Origin: Thaumarchaeota archaeon CSP1-1
GTDB lineage: Archaea; Thermoproteota; Nitrososphaeria; Nitrososphaerales; Nitrosopumilaceae
Direction: 5' to 3'
Assembly: GCA_001443365.1 (NCBI GenBank)
Contig: LDXL01000005.1
Location: forward strand, 60,072 to 118,253
DNA length: 58,182 nt
Shown: in pieces, positions 42,545 to 52,246 of the stretch
Layout of the letters: each line of letters begins with the position of its first letter
Numbering within the stretch: the stretch's first letter is position 1
Made by a program: the position numbers and the translations under genes
The notes under the pieces: generated by a model
The model's input: the letters and a program-made list of their open reading frames with translations, nothing else
The model's database searches: none
Told to the model about the DNA's origin: nothing

Positions 42545-43551
42545 ATTTTTGAAATCTCTTGTCTAATATCAAGGAGGTCACGTATAATGGAGCTAGCTGT
42601 TTCTATACCCCCTGCACCTCTACCAATGATGGTTTGAGTTCCTGAATGTTCTGAAGTAAACGAAATAGCGTTTAGAGTGCCATTTACGCATAAAGGATCA
42701 TCTAAAGAAATCTCTCTAGGGGAGACAATAAGCTCTTTGTTACAGGAGGCTATCAACTTTACCGCACAATTTTTTTTGGCTGCATTTTTTATATCATCCG
42801 CTGAAACATTTCGAATTCCAGTCCGCTTGATATCAGGCATGGTTACTTTAAGCTCCATTACCCAGTTTGCCAAAATTACAAGCTTTGCTGCTGCATCAAG
42901 ACCGTCCAAGTCAAGCGATTCATCAGCTTCGACATATCCCTTTTGTTTTGCATCATTAAGGGCATCTTTAAAGGACATTCCATTTGTCATGTTGGTAAGA
43001 ATGTAATTTGTCGTACCATTTAGTATACCTTCAAAAGATACGATTCTCTCGCCAAGTAAACTATTTTTAGCATAATCTAAAATTGGTGTGCCCCCTCCTA
43101 CCGTCCCACTAAACCTTAACAAAACTTGGTTGTAGATTGCAAGTTCCATCAAAGATGGAAAAGCTAATGCTAATGGTCCTTTGTTCACAGAAATCACATG
43201 TAATCCGTGTTTCATTGCTTCAGTAATGTGTGTCATTCCAGGTTCTGCATCTTTATAATTACTTGCAGTAGTTTCAACAAGTACATCTGCATCAAGGCTT
43301 TTTATCAAATCCACTCCAGACAGGTTGTTTTTAGAAGAACTGTATTTTTTTATAGTTCCGTATTTTTTTTTGACATTTATCAATTTAGATAAATCTAACC
43401 CAGCAGACTCTACTGCACTTCCTTTAGTATCAAACACGCCAACAATTCTAGGTTTTAAGCCAAATCTAGCATACAGATCTTCAGACCTTGATTCCAATAG
43501 TTTTGCAAGGCTTTGACCAACTACTCCAAAACCGCAAAGAATTAATCGCAA
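42541..43551 (-). CDS. hom: Homoserine dehydrogenase
   Basis: A 336-residue NAD(P)-dependent enzyme that reduces aspartate semialdehyde to homoserine for threonine and methionine synthesis. The Rossmann motif is LCGFGVVGQSLAKLL, the catalytic domain includes SVNKGPLALAF, GGGTPILDYAKN, EGILNGTTNYILTNM and ESLDLDGLDAAAKLVILANW, and there is no ACT domain, as in archaeal short forms. Start ATG 43551. It precedes and overlaps the PUA gene by 4 nt. Confidence 0.94.
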   Translation of the reverse strand: MRLILCGFGVVGQSLAKLLESRSEDLYARFGLKPRIVGVFDTKGSAVESAGLDLSKLINVKKKYGTIKKYSSSKNNLSGVDLIKSLDADVLVETTASNYKDAEPGMTHITEAMKHGLHVISVNKGPLALAFPSLMELAIYNQVLLRFSGTVGGGTPILDYAKNSLLGERIVSFEGILNGTTNYILTNMTNGMSFKDALNDAKQKGYVEADESLDLDGLDAAAKLVILANWVMELKVTMPDIKRTGIRNVSADDIKNAAKKNCAVKLIASCNKELIVSPREISLDDPLCVNGTLNAISFTSEHSGTQTIIGRGAGGIETASSIIRDLLDIRQEISKI

Positions 43552-43613
43552 TTTACCACAAATCCGTAAGATATCATCTCATCTAATGAGTTTTTCCGTG
43601 TCAAAAAACAATA

Positions 43614-44027
43614 TCATTCATTTTTTTTATCAAGATTTAATGAAACAGAATTAATACAAAATCGAAGGTTGGTGGGTTGTGGCCCATCATCAAAAACATG
43701 TCCCAAATGGGCACCACATTTTTTACACATAACCTCCGTTCTAATCATTCCATAAGCGGTATCTGATTCGCATTTGATATTTTCATCATTTATTGGCTTG
43801 AAAAAACTTGGCCAACCTGTTCCCGATTCAAATTTTGAATTAGAATCAAATAATTCATTACCACAACATGAACATTTGTACATTCCATTTTCTTTACAAT
43901 CGTTATATTTTCCTGTAAATGGTCTTTCAGTATCTTTTTTTCTACAAACTCTGTATTGTTCAGGTGTAAGGATCTTTTGCCATTCTTCATCAGTTTTTGA
44001 AACCGTTTCATCAGATGACAATGTCAA
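43614..44027 (-). CDS. msrB: Peptide-methionine (R)-S-oxide reductase
   Basis: A 137-residue MsrB. Zinc ligands are CSCCG (Cys52, Cys55) and CKKC (Cys101, Cys104). The catalytic Cys124 is in RFCINSVSL, and the SGTGWPSF and [12 protein letters not shown] motifs are intact. It repairs oxidised methionine, with electrons from thioredoxin (the thioredoxin reductase gene is at 22.9-23.9 kb). It overlaps the preceding ThyX-like gene by 4 nt, so the two are coupled. Confidence 0.94.
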   Translation of the reverse strand: MTLSSDETVSKTDEEWQKILTPEQYRVCRKKDTERPFTGKYNDCKENGMYKCSCCGNELFDSNSKFESGTGWPSFFKPINDENIKCESDTAYGMIRTEVMCKKCGAHLGHVFDDGPQPTNLRFCINSVSLNLDKKNE

Positions 44028-45637
44028 CGCTTCCTCTTTTTTTCTTCAGTTCTTTTTTCTGATTCAAATCTTTCTAACTCGTATTTTTTTAAATCTACAA
44101 ACCTTATAATTTTACTTAAATTTGGATGTACCTTCTTGATCTCTTTGAACATATTTTGTGCAACATCTCTGTAATCTATATGTCCTTGTGGTACTGTTCG
44201 TAGTTCAATTAAATGACAAGCTTCTCGTAAATTTAACCGCATAAAATATGGATAATTATATGCAAAATTTACAACATACTGCGCATGTGCGGGATGTTTT
44301 TTTCTAACCACTTTAAAGACCTCTTTTGATTTGTACATACAATCTTTAAAGTCCTTATCAATTCCAAGAATGGAAATCTCTTTTGGCATTTTAAATCCAT
44401 GATTTGTTGTTAGAAGTTGTCGTTCAAGTGTAAGTACTCTATGTCTATGAAAGTCTCTGAACATGCCAAAATTATTAATTAAATCAAAGGTATAATTTAC
44501 CATCTCAAACGCACGTCCTGGTCTATGTCGTCTATTTTTTCGTAATCTGGAAAAAGTTAACAGCATTTGATTTTTTTTACCGAGCGACATTTTTTTGACA
44601 TTAGAAAGTATCTTGTGATAGGGAATTCCAGGCGACTGCTCATAAAGAATAGCAGTAATTACCTTATCTATTGCCGCAGACTCTGGTTCATAATCTACTA
44701 ATTTAGTTAGGCTCATTTTTGGTGAATCCCCGCTGACATATCTCTTAGTAAATTTTAGAGCAGTTTTACGAATATTCTGAAGGTAATTTTGCATTGTTTT
44801 TCCGTATTTATCATCTGACCGTCTAACAAACGACTTTATGGTAGAATCTAATTCACGCTTTATTTTTGCAGCTAGAATTTTCTCTTCTTCTAAATCTGAG
44901 CTATAGAGAATTGTTAACAGATACTCAAAGGCTCTACCATTACCTGTGATGCCAACATTAGTTAATGTTGACGCAGGTAAGAGCCCACGTAAAATGTCAA
45001 GTGCTTTAGCCTTCGTTGAACCTCTATAGATGACTTCGGCAGATTTTATATCAGCACTATCTTTTAGCTTTGCAAATTGTTTTTCAACTCCGCTAGAATC
45101 TTTGAATGAATATTTTTCTATTGGATATTTTTCTCTGACGTACTTTATCATTGGTTCAAAGTTTTGTGAGTATACATCAAAATCCAAATTACAAGATTCT
45201 AGGTATTTGTCAGCAAATTTAGAACTCATTATTGTAGAGTCTCTATAGAATTTGTAAACTCCATTTTCTTTTTTATTCCATGCAACATATCTTGATGATT
45301 TCTCAAGATAGGATAACCCTATTCTACGATCTTCGATTTTTTTTACTGCAATATTTGATAAACCTTCAACTGCAATCTGTGCAGCTCCTAACTCTGCTAC
45401 AGAGTCATCTCCATATTCAATTAAAACTCTAGTGTAAAACTCTTCTCCTCTTTTTTTGTTTGCCAAAAATTCATCAAGAAAAACTCTACGCATGCTCTTG
45501 TCTGTTCTACTGTAGCGTGACATTAGTGCACCTCGATCTACTTGCTGTGGGGTAGTTATAGCAAACACTGAATCATCCGCATTAGAAAAATGATTCAAAA
45601 GAATCTTTTTTTCAGACTTTGAAAACTTATCAGACAA
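44024..45637 (-). CDS. Large two-domain ThyX-like protein
   Basis: A 537-residue protein of the alternative thymidylate-synthase (ThyX) superfamily. Two tandem ThyX-like halves are visible: residues about 45-270 ([20 protein letters not shown], then [10 protein letters not shown]) and about 290-510 ([16 protein letters not shown], then [14 protein letters not shown]). Canonical ThyX is about 220-260 residues and has R-H-R-x7-S-x-R. Here the second half has [10 protein letters not shown], lacking that serine, and the first half keeps only part of the motif. FAD/dUMP activity is uncertain. The family is known as long ThyX-like proteins of unclear function. The end is Lys-rich. Confidence 0.75.
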   Translation of the reverse strand: MSDKFSKSEKKILLNHFSNADDSVFAITTPQQVDRGALMSRYSRTDKSMRRVFLDEFLANKKRGEEFYTRVLIEYGDDSVAELGAAQIAVEGLSNIAVKKIEDRRIGLSYLEKSSRYVAWNKKENGVYKFYRDSTIMSSKFADKYLESCNLDFDVYSQNFEPMIKYVREKYPIEKYSFKDSSGVEKQFAKLKDSADIKSAEVIYRGSTKAKALDILRGLLPASTLTNVGITGNGRAFEYLLTILYSSDLEEEKILAAKIKRELDSTIKSFVRRSDDKYGKTMQNYLQNIRKTALKFTKRYVSGDSPKMSLTKLVDYEPESAAIDKVITAILYEQSPGIPYHKILSNVKKMSLGKKNQMLLTFSRLRKNRRHRPGRAFEMVNYTFDLINNFGMFRDFHRHRVLTLERQLLTTNHGFKMPKEISILGIDKDFKDCMYKSKEVFKVVRKKHPAHAQYVVNFAYNYPYFMRLNLREACHLIELRTVPQGHIDYRDVAQNMFKEIKKVHPNLSKIIRFVDLKKYELERFESEKRTEEKKRKR

Positions 45638-45668
45638 TACAATCGAAAGTTTTCTAATTATTAATAAC

Positions 45669-45950
45669 CTATCCTTTTTTTATTTGAATAAGATCTAAAT
45701 CTGGAGTTTTTTGCATTCCTTTTGCTTGCCAACGTAGCAAAACTTCCTTGAAGGCATTTGCATCTGCTTCTTGTTCTGTATACATTAACATGGTTACCCA
45801 TCTTCCCTTACCAGCTTTTCCTCCAATAGAATTCATCCAAAAACTACTTGGTAGAGTCTTCATAGCTTTATTTTCTGGATCTCGAGAAATGTCAATCCAT
45901 CGTTTTGAAACAAATTGTAAAATTTGCTCCAATTCTTCTCTCGTTATCAT
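45669..45950 (-). CDS. Small hypothetical protein
   Basis: A 93-residue protein beginning [20 protein letters not shown] and containing [20 protein letters not shown] and [20 protein letters not shown]. It is probably a mixed alpha/beta small domain. No family, metal site or membrane segment is recognised. It lies 31 nt upstream of the ThyX-like gene on the same strand, so it is possibly the first gene of the unit 45950-43614 with that gene and msrB. Confidence 0.6.
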   Translation of the reverse strand: MITREELEQILQFVSKRWIDISRDPENKAMKTLPSSFWMNSIGGKAGKGRWVTMLMYTEQEADANAFKEVLLRWQAKGMQKTPDLDLIQIKKG

Positions 45951-46081
45951 ATGCTTTGAAACATATGTATCAAATTTTAAAATTACTATAATTAGGATTT
46001 GACTTTAGTTAAATTGTTCTTACTAAAACTGGAAACCTTGTTAACACTTTGTCGGTTATAGCAATCTTTAAACCATAGTCA

Positions 46082-46936
46082 ATGAGTAACGACGAAATCC
46101 AGATTATCGGAAAGAAAGTCAAGGACATGTACGGCACACCTGTAGGTAAAGTCGTTGGAACAATAAGCGATATCGATGGCAGCATACAGACAGTTGGAGT
46201 CGATTGTGGCGCAGATGGTTTGAGGCAAATTCAATTTGAGCAACTTGTTGTCCAGACTGATGTTGTGATCTTCATTCCTAAATGGAGGCTTGATTCTCAA
46301 CGATTATTGAGAGAAAAAGGACTAACTCTTCGTCGTCTAAAGGCACTGATTGATCTAGTTTCTGAAAATGATGACATGAAAGAATCAGCAGAAATGCTAC
46401 ATGAAAAATACAAATCAAAACTATCTATATTGGATGAAACAGAAAACAAAATCAACGCCCAACTAGATGCAAGGACTGCAGAATTAGACGAGCAAATAAA
46501 ATCAGTTAAAATGCTCATCTTTGACGCAAAGATGCAGTACAAGAGTAACGAAATCTCTGAGTCAACGTTTGAGTCGGTAAAGACACAAACTAGTGATTTG
46601 ATTGAGCACATTACTCATGAACAGGCAGAAATTTCAAATGTTCAAAGACGTCTTCAAGACCTTTCAGTGGAGGTTCAGATTACAGAAGCACCACGACAGC
46701 AACTTCAAGAGGAAGCAATATCTTATCTCGGCACCCAAAGTGAGTCAGAAGTACAAACCAAACTTCCCGAAGTACCAGAACAAGCTCCAGAAATACCAAT
46801 TCAACAACACACGCAACCCATATCTGCACCAATAATTACACCTGTGCAGCAAGTGTCATCAAGCCATGACGCAATAAGCACTAATGAAAAGAAAACAGAA
46901 GAGTCCGACTGGCTTTCTAGAATGGAAGCACAATAA
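46082..46936 (+). CDS. cdvA: Cell division protein CdvA
   Basis: A 284-residue protein with an N-terminal PRC-barrel domain (residues about 5-70; IGKKVKDMYGTPVGKVVGTI), a long coiled coil (about 75-205), and a Pro/Gln-rich linker ending in the short conserved tail DWLSRMEAQ. In thaumarchaea and Sulfolobales this is the architecture of CdvA, which recruits ESCRT-III-like CdvB through its C-terminal tail at the division site. No CdvB or CdvC is adjacent; dispersed cdv genes are usual in thaumarchaea. A TATA-like GGTTATAGC lies about 26 nt before the ATG, and a T-rich terminator follows. Confidence 0.9.
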   Translation: MSNDEIQIIGKKVKDMYGTPVGKVVGTISDIDGSIQTVGVDCGADGLRQIQFEQLVVQTDVVIFIPKWRLDSQRLLREKGLTLRRLKALIDLVSENDDMKESAEMLHEKYKSKLSILDETENKINAQLDARTAELDEQIKSVKMLIFDAKMQYKSNEISESTFESVKTQTSDLIEHITHEQAEISNVQRRLQDLSVEVQITEAPRQQLQEEAISYLGTQSESEVQTKLPEVPEQAPEIPIQQHTQPISAPIITPVQQVSSSHDAISTNEKKTEESDWLSRMEAQ

Positions 46937-46951
46937 GTTCTAAAATAATAC

Positions 46952-46973
46952 TCCTTTTTTCTTTTATTTTCTT
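46952..46973 (+). terminator. T-rich terminator after cdvA
   Basis: A run of mostly T (CTTTTTT-CTTTTATTTT) begins 16 nt after the cdvA stop. Archaeal RNA polymerase stops at such U-rich stretches without a required hairpin. The spacer that follows to the MFS gene contains no other obvious feature. Confidence 0.45.
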
Positions 46974-47110
46974 CAAGTAATACATTTTTAAAAATCTAAA
47001 AATATACTGTATAATTTTCCTGATACAAATGAAAAGTTTTAAAAAATTGACTAAATCTACATTAGAAAACCCAAAAAGCAAGCACATCTAGAGATGAATG
47101 GAATCCCAAC

Positions 47111-48391
47111 ATGTCAGGATTAACATTAGCCCAAAAAAAGATCGTGATTGGATCGTTTCTAGGTTGGTCATTAGACGGATACGATATAGTCTTAATGTTG
47201 TTAGTTGTGCCGTCTATAAGTCAACTATTTTTTCCATCAGAGAATCAACTTTTCAGCATTCTTGCAACTTTTGCAACATATACGGTCACATTGATAATGC
47301 GTCCATTGGGAGGAGCGATTTTTGGACTCTATGGTGATAAGTTTGGTAGAAAAAAATCTATGGTAATTACAATAATGGGATTTTCTATTGCGACCTTTTC
47401 AGTTGGACTATTGCCAACTTATGTAACAGTAGGTATTATCGCTCCAATCTTATTGATACTCATTAGACTAGTACAAGGAATTTTTGCAGGAGGAGAATGG
47501 GGAAGTGGAGCAGTAATTACCATGGAAAGCATCCCAAAACAAAAACGTGGTTTGTTTTCAGGATTTTTACAAAGTGGGTTCTCTTTTGGTTTTCTGTTAG
47601 CAGCAATTGTATTTCAAATGGTAACCATACAGTTTAGTGGTAATGCTTTTGATGAATGGGGATGGAGAGTATTATTTTTTACTGGAATCATCCCAGGAGT
47701 TGTGGCACTTTTCGTGAGGCTAAAAATGGATGAATCCGCTTTATGGGTTGCTGTAAAACAAACTAAATCTCTTGAAAGATCACCGTTTAAAAAAATAATA
47801 AATAAAAAAAATAGAAAGGCATTTTTTTTATGCGCTTTTGTAATGACTGGCATGGTGTACATGTATCATGGTTCAATTAGCATTTTGCCAACGTATCTGG
47901 CGGAATTTGGAACCTTTGAAAGGTTTGATATTGCAAATATAATGATTTTTGCTACGGTTTTCTCATGGATAGGGATGATTTTTACCGGTTGGCTTTCTCA
48001 AAAAATTGGACGAAAGAAAGCTATACTATATTTTGTAATTGCTTCAATTATTGTGGCAATTCCAACCGCTTTTGGAATTTTAAGTGGAGGTTTTTCAATA
48101 GTTTTTTTTGTTATAATTTACGCATTCGTTATATCCACTGCTTCAGGTCCAATACCTGCATTTTTTTCTGAAAGATTTTCCACAGAAATTCGAAACAGTG
48201 CAGTTGGACTCTCTTATAATGGGGGACTAATTTTTGGCTCTTGGTCTCCTCTAATAGCTCTAAGTCTTATGTCGTTAATGACACCAGATATGGTTCCCCT
48301 TGCTCTAGGTCTAAATATCATCATAGGCGCTATTATAGTAATCATTCCAACAATTCTAAGTCCAGAAACAAAAGACTATGATCTTCAATGA
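47111..48391 (+). CDS. MFS transporter (metabolite:H+ symporter-like)
   Basis: A 426-residue major-facilitator protein with about 12 transmembrane segments. LGWSLDGYDIVLML near TM1 and GDKFGRKKSM between TM2 and TM3 (the MFS motif A, repeated in part as SQKIGRKKAI) resemble the metabolite:H+ and aromatic-acid:H+ symporter groups that take up carboxylates. The substrate is not shown. It lies just upstream of an AMP-forming acetyl-CoA synthetase gene, so uptake of a short carboxylate followed by activation is a reasonable guess. An earlier ATG (47098) in another frame is not used. Confidence 0.85.
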   Translation: MSGLTLAQKKIVIGSFLGWSLDGYDIVLMLLVVPSISQLFFPSENQLFSILATFATYTVTLIMRPLGGAIFGLYGDKFGRKKSMVITIMGFSIATFSVGLLPTYVTVGIIAPILLILIRLVQGIFAGGEWGSGAVITMESIPKQKRGLFSGFLQSGFSFGFLLAAIVFQMVTIQFSGNAFDEWGWRVLFFTGIIPGVVALFVRLKMDESALWVAVKQTKSLERSPFKKIINKKNRKAFFLCAFVMTGMVYMYHGSISILPTYLAEFGTFERFDIANIMIFATVFSWIGMIFTGWLSQKIGRKKAILYFVIASIIVAIPTAFGILSGGFSIVFFVIIYAFVISTASGPIPAFFSERFSTEIRNSAVGLSYNGGLIFGSWSPLIALSLMSLMTPDMVPLALGLNIIIGAIIVIIPTILSPETKDYDLQ

Positions 48392-48525
48392 TTCATTTTT
48401 CAATAAACTAAAGAACTATTCGTAAATGACTATTACCAATTTTAGAATTCATTTGCAAGTGACTGTAAAGTTTTAAAAACTTCTATTTTTAACATTTAGA
48501 AATCACTTCATTTCATCAACTGTAG

Positions 48526-50439
48526 ATGGATTCTGAAAGCTACACTGTTAGTCTTGGTAACAACAATTCCGAAATACGACAAAAGGCAGAGTCTGATTTT
48601 ATTTCATTTTGGGACAAACAAGCAAAGAATCTTTCTTGGTTTTCTCAATGGACAAAAACTTTGGATTGGAATCCTCCATTTGCAAAGTGGTTTGTTGGTG
48701 GTACTCTTAATGCATGTTATAATGCACTTGACATCCACCAAAATACTAGGGCCGAAAAACCAGCAATTTTGTGGGAAGGCGAAAACGGAGATAGTAGTGT
48801 TTTAACCTATAAAGATCTCTTAGATCAAGTTAACAAATTCTCAAATGCCTTAAAATCTCTGGGATTAAAAAAAGGAGACAGAGTTACAATTTATCTGCCT
48901 ATGGTACCAGAGTTGTCAATTTCCATGCTTGCATGTGCAAGAATAGGGGCTATTCACACTGTAGTTTTCTCAGGGTTTAGCTCAATTGCATTAAAAGATA
49001 GAATTGATGATTCTAAATCTAAGATTGTAATCACTGCAGATGGGGGTTACAGAAGAGGTTCAGTTGTAAAGCTCAAAGAGATAGTAGACGATGCTATCAA
49101 AGAACTAGATTGTGTTCAAAATGTAATTGTATTTGAAAGAACAAAAATCGATATCACAAAGAATCCAAAAGACAAGTTATGGTCTGAACTAATGAAAGAC
49201 TCTTCAACTAAATGTGAACCTGAGCATCTTGAAAGTAATCATCCCCTCTACATCCTTTATACTTCGGGAACTACAGGTAAACCAAAAGGTGTTCTTCATG
49301 GAACTGGTGGTTACCTAACTCATCTGTATTCCACTTTCAAGTGGGCATTTGACATTAAAGATTCTGATATATTTTTTTGTACAGCTGACATTGGATGGGT
49401 AACAGGACATAGCTATGTAGTTTATGCTCCATTATTACATGGTGCAACTGTGGTGATGTATGAGGGTGCACCTGATTATCCAGATATTTCTAGAATGTGG
49501 GGTATTGTTCAAAAATACAAAGTTTCTATCTTTTACACAACGCCCACTGCATTGAGAATGTTTATGAAGTTTGGAGATGCCATTCCTAACTCGTTTAATC
49601 TTTCAACGTTAAGGTTACTAGGAACTGTAGGTGAACCAATTAATCCTGAAGTTTGGAAATGGTATTTTAAAACTATTGGTAAAGAAAAATGTCCAATAAT
49701 TGATACGTGGTGGCAAACTGAAACTGGTGGAATGATGCTCTCCCCATTGCCAGGGATAGAAACAATTCCATTAAAGCCTGGATCTGCAACTCATCCTATC
49801 CCAGGTACTGATTTAGCTGTAGTTGATGAAAGTGGCACCGAAGTACCTTCAAACACTAAAGGTTATTTGGTTATCAGAAAGCCATGGCCTGGAATGCTTT
49901 TGACTTTGTGGGGTGATGATGATAAATACAAGACGGTTTATTGGTCAAAATACGAAAATTCCTACTATTCAGGAGACTATGCGATAAAAGATGAGGACGG
50001 ATATTTTTGGATCCTTGGGAGAGCCGATGATGTTCTAAAGGTTGCAGGCCACAGAATAGGTACTGCTGAGCTAGAAAGTAGCATAGCGTCTCACAGTGAT
50101 GTGGCAGAAGCCGCAGTATGTGGAATTCCAGATGAAATCAAAGGTGAGGTAATTATCGCATTTGTTGTTCTAAAACAAGGAATTAAGAAAAATGAGGAAT
50201 CCCTCAGAAAGGAAATAATCAAAGTAGTACGTAATGGAGTAGGCCCAATTGCCACCCCCGAACAGATATACTTTGTTTCAAAGCTTCCAAAGACTCGAAG
50301 TGGAAAAATTATGAGACGTCTATTAAAATCAATTGCAAAAAATGACAAAATTGGAGATGTAAGTACCTTGGAGGACGGTGCAGCAGTAAGTGAGGTTCAA
50401 TCCGCATTTGATGAGTTAAAAAAATCAATAAAAAAATAG
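48526..50439 (+). CDS. acs: Acetyl-CoA synthetase (AMP-forming)
   Basis: A 637-residue ANL-family adenylate-forming enzyme. The AMP-binding loop is [15 protein letters not shown] (245-259), the acyl pocket motif is [10 protein letters not shown] with the Trp that favours acetate, the hinge Asp is in [17 protein letters not shown]-type sequence, and the catalytic Lys594 lies in TRSGKIMRR. Length matches bacterial/archaeal Acs. It makes acetyl-CoA from acetate, CoA and ATP; propionate is possible. In a chemolithoautotroph it would serve acetate assimilation or salvage. The MFS gene upstream may bring the substrate. Confidence 0.93.
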   Translation: MDSESYTVSLGNNNSEIRQKAESDFISFWDKQAKNLSWFSQWTKTLDWNPPFAKWFVGGTLNACYNALDIHQNTRAEKPAILWEGENGDSSVLTYKDLLDQVNKFSNALKSLGLKKGDRVTIYLPMVPELSISMLACARIGAIHTVVFSGFSSIALKDRIDDSKSKIVITADGGYRRGSVVKLKEIVDDAIKELDCVQNVIVFERTKIDITKNPKDKLWSELMKDSSTKCEPEHLESNHPLYILYTSGTTGKPKGVLHGTGGYLTHLYSTFKWAFDIKDSDIFFCTADIGWVTGHSYVVYAPLLHGATVVMYEGAPDYPDISRMWGIVQKYKVSIFYTTPTALRMFMKFGDAIPNSFNLSTLRLLGTVGEPINPEVWKWYFKTIGKEKCPIIDTWWQTETGGMMLSPLPGIETIPLKPGSATHPIPGTDLAVVDESGTEVPSNTKGYLVIRKPWPGMLLTLWGDDDKYKTVYWSKYENSYYSGDYAIKDEDGYFWILGRADDVLKVAGHRIGTAELESSIASHSDVAEAAVCGIPDEIKGEVIIAFVVLKQGIKKNEESLRKEIIKVVRNGVGPIATPEQIYFVSKLPKTRSGKIMRRLLKSIAKNDKIGDVSTLEDGAAVSEVQSAFDELKKSIKK

Positions 50440-50530
50440 AAAAAAATCAAAATTAAACTCCTTAGAAATTATTTCTTTTGTTCATTTTGCACAGACATCA
50501 TGTTAAAGTTTCATACTATCACATCAAGAT

Positions 50531-50845
50531 ATGAAAATTATTGTGGCTTTTGTTTTGGTCGCAATAATTTTCACTCCCAGTACAGTATTTGGTTGGAGAT
50601 CAATCAATGAGGTAGATCTTAAATGCATTGTTGATTGCAATTTTGAGTACGGCAGTATTGATTCTTCAAAACCAATGAATTTCATAATGTTGGGAATGCT
50701 CTCACTAGTTGGTCTTGGTCTTTTCATAAAGTACAAAAAATTGGGAAAATATGAAACGTATTCAATCATATGTAACACTTGTAAACGTAATACACGTGGC
50801 CTAAAATGTCCCACATGTGAATCTGAAAAGCAGAGTGCTGTGTAA
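50531..50845 (+). CDS. Membrane protein with cytosolic zinc ribbon
   Basis: A 104-residue protein with an N-terminal signal-like hydrophobic stretch (IIVAFVLVAIIFTPSTVFG), a short external loop with two cysteines (KCIVDC), a second membrane segment (FIMLGMLSLVGLGLFIKYK), and a C-terminal CNTCKRNTRGLKCPTC with two CxxC pairs expected to bind zinc in the cytosol. The topology resembles tiny membrane-linked zinc-ribbon proteins. No family name is known to me. It converges on the small gene at 50848-51027 with a 2-nt gap. Confidence 0.7.
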   Translation: MKIIVAFVLVAIIFTPSTVFGWRSINEVDLKCIVDCNFEYGSIDSSKPMNFIMLGMLSLVGLGLFIKYKKLGKYETYSIICNTCKRNTRGLKCPTCESEKQSAV

Positions 50846-50847
50846 GG

Positions 50848-51027
50848 TCATGACATATCCTTTATTTGTTCAGCTAATTGATGAGATTCCTCAACCAAAC
50901 TCTTTTGCCTCAACTCTAATTCTGATGGCACTTGGGATTCCTCTCCATATTTTTTCTTTATCTGATATTGTTCGGCATCGTATTCAACTTCTTCGATAAC
51001 ACAAAAACTCTTACTTTGATGTTGCAA
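50848..51027 (-). CDS. Small helical protein downstream of fen1
   Basis: A 59-residue frame (TTG 51027 to TGA 50848-50850) reading MQHQSKSFCVIEEVEYDAEQ and then a long charged helix (KKKYGEESQVPSELELRQKS, then VEESHQLAEQIKDMS). The codon pattern is strongly protein-like, and the frame lies 60 nt downstream of fen1 on the same strand, so it may be cotranscribed. The opposite strand also shows an open frame here, but that one is hydrophobic and irregular. No family is recognised. Confidence 0.55.
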   Translation of the reverse strand: MQHQSKSFCVIEEVEYDAEQYQIKKKYGEESQVPSELELRQKSLVEESHQLAEQIKDMS

Positions 51028-51087
51028 TTATTTTTTTAAATCACTCTTTACTATCTAACTAGAATCAGATATAATCTGGCCTATCCA

Positions 51088-52116
51088 TTATTCACTAAAC
51101 CACTGTTCAAGTGTATGGCTCTTTTTTTCCAATGCCTTTTTTAATCGATTAAGTGAAGTTTCTACTCTATCCTGCGAAAAATTTCTCTCTTCTACCAAAT
51201 ATTTTGTTACACCCTCATAATTGACTGGTTCAAAGTTTATTTCAGAAACATCTGCAACATCTGGCTCTAGGAATATTTTTCGAATTTGTTTATAATTAAT
51301 TCGTTCTAACTGTTCTTGTATTTGAGGGATATCTTCTAATCTAGAATGTTCTTGAATCATTTTAAGAGCAGTTTTTGGTCCAACTCTCTCAAATCCATCA
51401 GGATTAAAATCAGTTCCAATTAGTATGCCTAAATCAACTATTTGCTCTTTGTTTAACTTTAGTTCTGCAAGTGTCTTTTGAGTGTCTATTATTTCTGGTA
51501 CGATTTCAATGTATGAATTTCTATTTGGTAGTTTTCGTCTTCCACTATTTGTAAAATTTCTTACTAGTTTTTTTGCGCCAAATAATATCGAATCAAAATC
51601 TTGACTTGCAGAGGCGTATGCCTGGCCAGTTTGAGTAAGGTGAGCTGCAGTTGCCTCTCCCTCAGAAGGTGCTTGTATTACCGGTATTCCAAATAGGTTC
51701 AATATCTTTTTTGAATCCTGGACCATAGTGTCTCTCATCGAGGTTGTTTGTTGGGCATATTTTCTTGCTTCTTGTAAATCGCCTGCCTTTAGGGCCTTTT
51801 CGTACTTTACTGTTGCATCTCGCTTGGCCTGCTTTCTATGTTCTATTTCTGCAGATTTTAGTGATGGTGGTTTTCCATCAAAGACATAGACTGGTTTGAT
51901 TCCAATTGAAAGAAAATTGATATTACGATAGAACAGGCCGCTAAGATGACTAGTTACTCTACCTTGCTTATCAGAAAGATGTAGTCCATCAGGACCTCTA
52001 ATTATTGCCAAAAACTGGTAAATTGCATTATACGCATCAATTGCAACGACTTTGGACGCAAATGACTCTAGGTTTGTTTTTTCACGCACAACTAACGCTT
52101 TGAGATCTAAACCCAA
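51088..52116 (-). CDS. fen1: Flap endonuclease FEN-1
   Basis: A 342-residue structure-specific nuclease that removes RNA primers and flaps during Okazaki fragment maturation. The N-domain (MGLDLKALV with [25 protein letters not shown]) and I-domain ([20 protein letters not shown], then [14 protein letters not shown]) supply the Asp/Glu metal ligands. A helix-hairpin-helix ([20 protein letters not shown]) follows. The C-terminus HTLEQWF resembles a PCNA-interacting peptide, but Ser stands where Gln is usual. ATG 52116. Confidence 0.95.
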   Translation of the reverse strand: MGLDLKALVVREKTNLESFASKVVAIDAYNAIYQFLAIIRGPDGLHLSDKQGRVTSHLSGLFYRNINFLSIGIKPVYVFDGKPPSLKSAEIEHRKQAKRDATVKYEKALKAGDLQEARKYAQQTTSMRDTMVQDSKKILNLFGIPVIQAPSEGEATAAHLTQTGQAYASASQDFDSILFGAKKLVRNFTNSGRRKLPNRNSYIEIVPEIIDTQKTLAELKLNKEQIVDLGILIGTDFNPDGFERVGPKTALKMIQEHSRLEDIPQIQEQLERINYKQIRKIFLEPDVADVSEINFEPVNYEGVTKYLVEERNFSQDRVETSLNRLKKALEKKSHTLEQWFSE

Positions 52117-52246
52117 TGAGTTTGGTTATCAAATTGGAGGTTTTTTGTCTTTGTATTGAGAAATTCTCCCATTTCCAATAAAATCAGCTTATTTATCTCG
52201 ACATTAGCTAAATCCAGTATATCATCCAGTATGCCTAACAATAACC

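Noticed and set aside
50817-50999. A plus-strand frame MNLKSRVLCKVMTYPLFVQ
   Set aside because: It lies opposite a better, charged, helix-like minus-strand frame, and its own sequence is irregular with no upstream signal.
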